Source: an uncultured Desulfovibrionaceae bacterium (GTDB taxonomy: Bacteria; Desulfobacterota; Desulfovibrionia; Desulfovibrionales; Desulfovibrionaceae). From it: DNA of 34,147 nt. Positions 6,864 to 12,241 of the stretch are shown here, one piece after another. The notes beneath the pieces were generated by a model, which made no database searches, was not told the origin of the DNA, and saw nothing but the letters and a program-made list of their open reading frames with translations. The DNA is taken from NCBI GenBank assembly GCA_944324045.1, contig CALUUT010000080.1:1-34147 (forward strand), in the 5' to 3' direction. The position numbers were made by a program, and so were the translations under genes. The first letter of the stretch is position 1. Every line of letters starts with the position of its first letter.

Positions 6864-7310
6864 ATGAGCACTGTATTGATCGTTTACGGCTCCACCACAG
6901 GCAACACCGCGGCGTTGGCTGAAATGATCGGGGAACAGCTTAAAGCATCGGGGCATCAGGTTGAAATTCAGGATGCGGCGGGCGTTTCTCCTGATAATCT
7001 GTGCGTCGGCCGGGATGCCGTTTTGTTTGGCTGCTCGGCATGGGGAACGGATGAAGTCGAGTTGCAGCCGGATTTTGAGCCGCTTTTCGATAATTTTGAG
7101 CGGATTGGGGCAAAGGGATGCAAATTTGCGTGCTTTGCGACAGGAGACAGCAATTTTGAATATTTCTGCGGCGCTGTCGACGTCATGGAAGAGCGGTTGA
7201 ACGAGCTTGGCGGCGTTCAGATGCTTGACGGCCTGAAGGTGGACGGCGACGCTGAATCAAGCCGCGCCGAAGTGGAAGAATGGGCGCAGCATGTCGCTGA
7301 AAAATTGTAA
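6864..7310 (+). CDS. fld: Flavodoxin
   Basis: Short-chain flavodoxin of 148 residues, the same length as the D. vulgaris protein and alignable to it without gaps from memory. It carries electrons with FMN in place of ferredoxin when iron is short. The phosphate loop STTGNT is at residues 10-15, the first FMN loop GCSAWGTDE contains W60, and the second is CFATGDSNFEYFCGAVD. The residue that stacks on the flavin, Tyr98 in D. vulgaris, is Phe98 here. ATG 6864 has an AGAGGAA site; a longer open frame upstream is not part of the protein. A terminator follows 40 bases downstream. Iron repression through the Fur-box candidate at 5973 is likely if the transcript starts there. Confidence 0.96.
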   Translation: MSTVLIVYGSTTGNTAALAEMIGEQLKASGHQVEIQDAAGVSPDNLCVGRDAVLFGCSAWGTDEVELQPDFEPLFDNFERIGAKGCKFACFATGDSNFEYFCGAVDVMEERLNELGGVQMLDGLKVDGDAESSRAEVEEWAQHVAEKL

Positions 7311-7326
7311 AAAGAGCGCATGATTC

Positions 7327-7376
7327 TTTGGGGCGTCAGCCCCAAACCGTGCCGGGGGAATGATTCCCCCGGCCCT
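7327..7376 (-). repeat. Double-hairpin dispersed repeat, copy 1 (minus orientation)
   Basis: Two adjacent hairpins: TTTGGGG/CCCCAAA at 7327-7346 and GCCGGGGGAAT/ATTCCCCCGGC at 7351-7373. The reverse complement of this stretch matches 21194-21246 closely, in both hairpins and in the linker CGG-TTTGGGG. It is therefore one member of a repeat family, here placed just after flavodoxin. Confidence 0.75.
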
Positions 7377-7380
7377 TTTT
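7351..7380 (+). terminator. Flavodoxin terminator, formed by the repeat
   Basis: The 11-bp GC-rich arm pair GCCGGGGGAAT/ATTCCCCCGGC is followed by CC and five T residues on the plus strand. Confidence 0.85.
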
Positions 7381-7435
7381 ACAAGGGCGTTCCCGCGCAA
7401 TCAGGGCAAACGCGCCTGAAGGGAGCAGGGGGAGT

Positions 7436-7474
7436 TTGGGGAAAAAGGGGCGGTGTTTTCCCCTTTTTCCCCAA
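7436..7474. terminator. 15-bp stem between convergent flavodoxin and HMA-like genes
   Basis: TTGGGGAAAAAGGGG (7436-7450) pairs perfectly with CCCCTTTTTCCCCAA (7460-7474) around a 9-base loop. No clean T run follows on either strand, so it may act as a transcript-end stabiliser or collision barrier rather than a classical terminator. It lies 28 bases beyond the stop of the minus-strand HMA-like gene. Confidence 0.6.
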
Positions 7475-7501
7475 TGTTTTTGGGGAAAGGACAAGTCCGT
7501 G

Positions 7502-7963
7502 TTACAGGCTTTTTCTATACATAAAAACATGAATGGCATTGAAGAACAAAAAGCCCCAGCCAAAAGCGACATGTCCGCGGGTCCGGCCTGTCAGGCCAAG
7601 GCCGACGCACAGTCCCAGCGTGGCGATCATGCCCATATTGGTGATTTTCCGCACGCGGGCGCGCGGCAGGAGACTTCGGCTTTTTCTGGACCGGGGCTTC
7701 GGTTTTTCAGGCTCCTCTTCTTCATCGTCGCCCACAAGGCCTTTCAATTGTCCGGCAAGCTGAAGCAAATCCATGCGGCTTAATACTTTTGAATCATATT
7801 CCAGAAGCAGCGAGGCGGTCACGGTGTTGATATTGACAGTTTTCACCCCAGCCGTTTTTTGTAAAAACGCCTGAACTTTCGCGCTGGTGTTTGGATTATG
7901 CAGGGCGCTGTGCCGGATGCGGATGCGGCCGTCAATAAAACTTGTAATGTATTTCGTGAACAT
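7502..7963 (-). CDS. Cys-less HMA-like protein with C-terminal membrane segments
   Basis: A 153-residue protein. Residues 1-75 resemble a heavy-metal-associated fold (GRIRIRHSALHNP, then VKTVNINTVTASLLLEYDS) but without the metal-binding CxxC. A charged linker (DDEEEEPEKPKPRSRKSR) leads to two hydrophobic segments at about 113-130 and 134-148. The GRIRIR motif is also present in the N-terminal domain of the neighbouring ATPase, so the two domains are paralogous. ATG 7963 was chosen for its GGGAGGAA site; the frame extends 11 codons upstream without one. It is the last gene of the minus-strand metal module, 52 bases after the ATPase. It may dock or regulate the pump; metal chaperoning by cysteines is excluded by the sequence. 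Confidence 0.82.
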   Translation of the reverse strand: MFTKYITSFIDGRIRIRHSALHNPNTSAKVQAFLQKTAGVKTVNINTVTASLLLEYDSKVLSRMDLLQLAGQLKGLVGDDEEEEPEKPKPRSRKSRSLLPRARVRKITNMGMIATLGLCVGLGLTGRTRGHVAFGWGFLFFNAIHVFMYRKSL

Positions 7964-8015
7964 GATGTTCCTCCCCACTGGTAAAGAGTGTTGCATGGAT
8001 TTGAATAAAAAACGG

Positions 8016-10088
8016 TTATGCCTGTTCCGTATACGGCAGCATCGGCCGCATGGCGTTTATTGAAACCCCGACTGTCGTCAGGTTGTGCAGCATCGCCGAT
8101 GCGCCGGGTTGGAGCATCCCGCTGAGGCCGCCGGCCAGAAAACAGGTGTTGAGCGCCATGATGATGCCGAAATTGCTGTGAATGCGCCGTATGGTGAGCC
8201 GGCCAAGTTCCATCGCCGTCAACAGGCGCTGAAGGTCGCAGTCCATAAGCACGACGTCGGCCACCTCGCGGGCCAGATCCGCGCCGTCGCGCAGGGTGAC
8301 GCCCACTTCTGACGCGGAAAGTGCGGGGGAATCGTTTATCCCGTCTCCGACCATAAGAACCGTTCGTCCTTCGGCCTGGAGTTCGCGAATAATGGCGGCC
8401 TTGTCTTCAGGAAGCACCTGGGCGCGAAATTCCGTAATGCCCAGTTTGGCGGCGACCGCGGCGGCGGTGCGCTCGTCGTCGCCGGTGAGCATGAGAATGC
8501 GGCGGATGCCTCTTTTGCGCAGATTTTGAATGACCGCGACGCTTTCATCCCGTATGGGGTCTTCGATGCCGATAAGACCGGCCAGACGTTTTTCAATGGA
8601 CAGATACAGGACGGAATGCCCCATATCGGTCAGACGGGTTATCTCTTTATCCATGCAATCCACGGGGATGCCTTCGTCATGGTGGATATAGTGCCGGCTG
8701 CCGATGCACACCTTTTTCCCGTGCAACTGCGAAGCCACGCCATGGGCCACGATATATTCGACTTCGGCGTGTTCCTCGCGGTGGTGCAGCGATTCCTCTT
8801 CCGCCTTGCGCACCACGGCCCGGGCCACGGGATGCGGGAAATGCTCCTCAAGGCATGCCGCGAGTTTCAGCACTTCCGTGCGCGAGAAGCCTTCGGCCGG
8901 GATGACGTCCACGACGCGCGGGCGGGATTCGGTCAGAGTGCCTGTTTTATCAAAAACAACCGTATCAACCGTGTTCAATGCCTCAAGAAAACGGCCGCCC
9001 TTGACGACCACGCCGTGTTTGACCCCTTCTTTCATGGCGGTCAGAATGGCCAGAGGCGTCGCCAGTTTAAGCGCGCAGGAGTAATCGACCAGCAGGACGC
9101 CAGTCGCGCGCACAGGGTCGCGGGTGATAAGCCATACCAGTCCGGCCAGCAGAAAACTGAAGGGCACCACGGCGTCGGCAAGCCGTTCGGCCTTGCCCTG
9201 CACCCCGGCCTTGAGCGACTCCGACTCCTCAATAAAACGGATAATGCTCTGGATTCTTGTGCCGTCGCCAACGCCGGTGGGCCGGATGGCGATTTCTCCT
9301 TCTTCGACGACGGTTCCGGCAAAGACGGACGCCCCAGGCTCCCTGAGCACGCCCAGCGCTTCGCCTGTCATGGACGCCTGATTGACCGATGCTTCGCCGG
9401 AAACAACCTCTCCGTCGACAGGAATCGCCGAGCCCGCGCGCACGATGACAAGGTCGCCCTCTTCCAGGTTGTCGATGGGAATCTGGAATTCCGTTTCGCC
9501 GCGGCGCACCCATACGGCATCGACATTCAGGGCAAGGCTTTGCGCAAGGCTGTCCAGAGATTTTTTGCGCGTCCACATTTGCAGGGCCTCTCCGAATCCA
9601 AGCAGAAGCGTCAGCAGGCTTACTGTCTTGTAGTCGCGCATGGCCAGGGAAACGCCGATTGCCGTGGCGTCAAGGACATCCACATTGACTTTTCCGTGTA
9701 GAAGGGCTGAAAGTCCTTTTTTCAGGAAGGGGATTCCCGCAAGAAACGCCGAAAAAATTCTCAGCGGAAACGGCAGCAGCGGCCGCACGAACAAATAACG
9801 GAACAGAGGGAACAGGCTGGGCCTGTCGTTGTTTTCCGGGATGTTGTCCGCCTGTTCGGCGGCGCAGTCCTCCACGCCGGACGCAAGCAGGCGGCAGGCC
9901 GCGTTTCGCGCTTCAACAGACGCATACAGCAAAAGCACGCTTTTTGTCCGCGGATTGATGCGTACGCCTTCAATGCCCGCAATGGCGTCAAGTCGGTCGG
10001 CCAGGTTCTGCGCAAAACCGTAATTGAATTCAGTGGGGGTCCGCAGGCGGATGCGGCCTGGAAGTTCGTGAACAATAAAAAAATCCAT
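8016..10088 (-). CDS. Heavy-metal P1B-type ATPase with SCA motif in place of CPC
   Basis: A 690-residue P-type ATPase expected to export a transition metal across the inner membrane. In order: Cys-less HMA-like domain (about 1-75, with GRIRLR), membrane helices, actuator domain with TGEA, transmembrane ion-binding segment DYSCALKLATP (S337-C338-A339), phosphorylation site DKTGTLT (D380), HP signature (FPHPVA), nucleotide domain, MVGDGINDSPAL hinge, and final helices. The usual CPC/SPC/TPC triplet is absent, so this belongs to a divergent P1B subgroup and the metal cannot be named; the retained Cys and Ser could still be ligands. AAAGGTGA lies before the ATG. It is followed closely by the HMA-like gene, and the small membrane protein gene lies 487 bp upstream. 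Confidence 0.92.
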   Translation of the reverse strand: MDFFIVHELPGRIRLRTPTEFNYGFAQNLADRLDAIAGIEGVRINPRTKSVLLLYASVEARNAACRLLASGVEDCAAEQADNIPENNDRPSLFPLFRYLFVRPLLPFPLRIFSAFLAGIPFLKKGLSALLHGKVNVDVLDATAIGVSLAMRDYKTVSLLTLLLGFGEALQMWTRKKSLDSLAQSLALNVDAVWVRRGETEFQIPIDNLEEGDLVIVRAGSAIPVDGEVVSGEASVNQASMTGEALGVLREPGASVFAGTVVEEGEIAIRPTGVGDGTRIQSIIRFIEESESLKAGVQGKAERLADAVVPFSFLLAGLVWLITRDPVRATGVLLVDYSCALKLATPLAILTAMKEGVKHGVVVKGGRFLEALNTVDTVVFDKTGTLTESRPRVVDVIPAEGFSRTEVLKLAACLEEHFPHPVARAVVRKAEEESLHHREEHAEVEYIVAHGVASQLHGKKVCIGSRHYIHHDEGIPVDCMDKEITRLTDMGHSVLYLSIEKRLAGLIGIEDPIRDESVAVIQNLRKRGIRRILMLTGDDERTAAAVAAKLGITEFRAQVLPEDKAAIIRELQAEGRTVLMVGDGINDSPALSASEVGVTLRDGADLAREVADVVLMDCDLQRLLTAMELGRLTIRRIHSNFGIIMALNTCFLAGGLSGMLQPGASAMLHNLTTVGVSINAMRPMLPYTEQA

Positions 10089-10575
10089 TTGGTGTCACCT
10101 TTATTGCGGAACGTGATAAAGCCGCAGACGCCGCAGCGTTTCGAAAACAGGCAAAAGCGGCCGCTGGCCGCCGGGGACGCGCAAGGCCGTCGCGACGGCG
10201 TTTTTTCACCGTGAGACCGTCATGTCTTTCAGACGCGCCGGCGCGCAAAACCTGGTTTGCATACGACAGCCGGCGCAACCGGCTGCTATTGACTCTTTTA
10301 TGATGCAAAAAAATACCCATTATTGTTTCAGGCATGGGAACGATTTTTTTTGCGGGCTTTATCGTTTGTTTTTTTAATACTGATAAACCGGGGCCTGGCC
10401 CCGGTTCCAGATGTTCCTTTGCAAAAAGTGCGGCGTTTTTTGCAAACCGGCCTGAAATCGCCATGGCTAAACGCCCGTATTGGGATGGGGACAGGTTGAC
10501 GGTCGCGCCCCCGAAGGCTTTCACCCCGGCCGCCGCGCCATGGTGAAGGACGGAATGCCTGTGGTTCAAATGAAA
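10089..10575. other. 487-bp spacer inside the metal-transport module
   Basis: No gene is supported: the longest open frame here (10030-10569, minus) overlaps the ATPase start and reads as low-complexity shadow. Hairpins are present: AACCGGGGCC/GGCCCCGGTT at 10386-10406 (possible terminator for the small membrane protein, minus strand), CAGCCGG/CCGGCTG at 10267-10285, and a GCCGTCGCGACGGC palindrome near 10187. The ATPase may therefore have its own promoter, which I could not locate. Confidence 0.5.
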
Positions 10576-10830
10576 TCAGGCCGGCGAAGAACCTTTCTTT
10601 TCCCTGCGCTGTTCCGCTTCATAGCGGGCTTCGGCAACAAGATCGTCCACATTTTCTTTTACGGTTTCCACTTTGGCGACTACAGCGTCTTTTACATCAA
10701 GACCCCGGCTGATAAGTCCGGTCGTCATGGATTTCAGATCCAGCTTGCCTCTGCTCACGGCGCTGGCGCCAATGGCGCCGACCACGACGCCGCCAAGGAA
10801 AAACAAGGCATACTTCACGTTCGAATTCAT
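10576..10830 (-). CDS. Small single-pass membrane protein of the metal module (DUF6110-like)
   Basis: An 84-residue protein with one N-terminal hydrophobic segment (residues 7-25, YALFFLGGVVVGAIGASAV) and a basic, helical tail that probably forms a short coiled coil (VKDAVVAKVETVKENVDDLVAEARYEAEQRREKK). No cysteines. Small proteins of this type, which I believe are called DUF6110, often sit next to HMA-like proteins and P1B ATPases in anaerobes; the family name is from memory. GGAGGAA precedes the ATG. A Fur-like box lies about 100 bp upstream. It may be a small pump subunit or an assembly factor. Confidence 0.75.
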   Translation of the reverse strand: MNSNVKYALFFLGGVVVGAIGASAVSRGKLDLKSMTTGLISRGLDVKDAVVAKVETVKENVDDLVAEARYEAEQRREKKGSSPA

Positions 10831-10925
10831 GTGTGTTTCCTCCGTATTACAATGTCGAAACGCGGTGCATACATTTATGTATATTCCCTATTTTTACAGA
10901 AAGATAGCATGTAAAAACAGGAATT

Positions 10926-10940
10926 TGAAATTCATTTTCC
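10926..10940. promoter_or_regulatory. Fur-like box upstream of the metal module
   Basis: TGAAATTCATTTTCC matches TGAAAATNATTTTCA at 12 of 14 defined positions and shares ATTCATTTTC with the site at 5973. It lies 96 bp upstream of the minus-strand small membrane protein gene. If functional it would place the P1B pump under iron, or another Fur-family metal, control. Confidence 0.45.
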
Positions 10941-11124
10941 TTTTCATATATAGTCGTACAGGGCCGTTCATGTCAATATGAAAGTGACGGGAACAGCATG
11001 ATAAAAATGCGTCCGGCAAGATAAACGGCTTTAGCCGTACAGCGGGAAGAGCGCTGCCGGCATGCGGCTTGCGTTGCGACAAAGCGTCGTATTCCATGAC
11101 GCAAGCGCGTGAATTTAATTTGAA

Positions 11125-11163
11125 AACGGCGGCATGCCCAAAGCATGGCCGCATGCCGCCGTT
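11125..11163. promoter_or_regulatory. 13-bp perfect inverted repeat before the LysE-type gene
   Basis: AACGGCGGCATGC (11125-11137) is the exact reverse complement of GCATGCCGCCGTT (11151-11163), with 13 bases between. It ends 24 bases before the start codon and just before the ribosome site. There is no T run. It could be an operator, or an mRNA hairpin that controls translation. Confidence 0.6.
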
Positions 11164-11187
11164 GCATGTGAAATGTGGGGAGCGTCT

Positions 11188-11847
11188 ATGGATTTTTCCG
11201 TGTATTGCGCCGCCCTTGTTATGGGTTTTGGGCTTATTGTGGCCATTGGCGCGCAGAATTTGTTTATCATTAAAACAGGATTGCAGAATAAGAATGTTTT
11301 TCTGGTCGCCGGCGTCGCTTCTTTGTGCGATGTTGCGCTGATTGTTTTGGGCACGGCCTTTGTAGGGCGGCTGATTCAAAGCGTTCCTTTGTTCATTCCC
11401 GTCATGAAATGGGCCGGGTGCCTGTTTCTTGTCTATTATGGGATAGCGACACTGGCGAATGCCCTCAGAACGACGCCGCGCGGCTTTGAGGATACGGAGC
11501 GCACGGTTCATGGAACCCTGGCGCATTCGCGCCATGCCGGAAATGTAAAACTTGTGATGGCGGCGCTCACGTTTTCTTTGCTCAACCCGCATGTGTACCT
11601 GGACCTTTTTTTGATTGTCGGGAATTTCGGCTCGCGTTTTTCCGGAATGAAACAGGTATCATTCATTCTTGGCGCAAGCACCGCGTCATGCGTCTGGTTT
11701 TTTCTGCTTGGATTCGCTTCAAAAAAAGCGGCGCGTCTTTTCAAAAAAAGAGTCGTTACACGTTGTCTTGATGCGGCGGTGGCTCTGATCATGTTTTTTC
11801 TGGCGTACAGTCTGTATACGTTTTCTTTTGACGTGACGGGCATATGA
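11188..11847 (+). CDS. LysE/ArgO family amino-acid exporter
   Basis: A 219-residue inner-membrane protein of the LysE superfamily, which exports basic or other amino acids. The N-terminal signature GLIVAIGAQNLFIIKTGL is intact, followed by hydrophobic segments around residues 35-60, 65-85, 110-135, 145-170 and 185-215, and the family's LNPHVYLDLFLIVG motif in the middle. Length and topology are normal. ATG 11188 follows TGGGGAGCG; upstream codons in the same frame fall inside the inverted repeat and are not protein-like. It stands alone, and no clear terminator was found before the calcium ATPase. The substrate (lysine or arginine) is not decided by sequence. Confidence 0.9.
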   Translation: MDFSVYCAALVMGFGLIVAIGAQNLFIIKTGLQNKNVFLVAGVASLCDVALIVLGTAFVGRLIQSVPLFIPVMKWAGCLFLVYYGIATLANALRTTPRGFEDTERTVHGTLAHSRHAGNVKLVMAALTFSLLNPHVYLDLFLIVGNFGSRFSGMKQVSFILGASTASCVWFFLLGFASKKAARLFKKRVVTRCLDAAVALIMFFLAYSLYTFSFDVTGI

Positions 11848-12241
11848 CGTGTGAAAGCGTCCGGCTGGTTTCGGGCATGGTTTGAGGACAGGATTTCTTG
11901 CTGGTTTAGAGAACATCACTGTCGCGCTGCTGCCGGCGGGCCGTTTGCGGCAAGAAGAATCAACGCCGCGGCTGCAAACGGGCTGACGCCGTCCGAAAGC
12001 GACTGAATCTTTGCGGCAGGAGAAACAATACGGGCGTTGCGGAAATCGGTCCGTGGGCGCGAGGCTTGTAACCTGATTGTAACTTTGGTCCGATATGATC
12101 ATCTGTTTCTTTAGTGGGATATTGTCTGATTTTGCATGAAACCGGTCCGCGCCGTCTGGAACGCGCGCGTACAGGACAATTCAGGCAAAGCCGGGCCATA
12201 TCGCCAGTGCACCATGTGTAACCGCAGGGAGAGTTTCATTG
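11848..12241 (+). other. Upstream region of the calcium ATPase
   Basis: This 394-bp interval holds the PhoB-type promoter at 12066-12099 and a leader of about 135 bases. I see no gene or strong terminator in 11848-12060. Confidence 0.5.
12066..12099 (+). promoter_or_regulatory. PhoB-type promoter of the calcium ATPase
   Basis: TTGTAAC occurs twice as a direct repeat (12066-12072 and 12077-12083) with a 4-base gap, the 11-bp period of a pho box. TATGAT, a good -10, begins 10 bases after the second half-site (12094-12099), the arrangement known for PhoB-dependent promoters. No -35 hexamer is needed or present. Confidence 0.6.

Larger units (their letters stand above)
10831..11187. other. Divergent region between the metal module and the LysE-type exporter
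   Basis: The interval contains an AT-rich half (10850-10980) with the Fur-like site, and a GC-rich half with the 13-bp inverted repeat directly before the exporter gene. No gene is supported here. Confidence 0.55.

Noticed and set aside
8526-9701. Plus-strand open frame of 391 codons across the P1B ATPase
   Set aside because: Antisense shadow of an intact ATPase; no motif and no start signal.
10030-10569. 179-codon minus-strand frame in the spacer of the metal module
   Set aside because: It overlaps the ATPase start codon region and reads as low-complexity with stretches such as GPGPGL and RRPAAAF.
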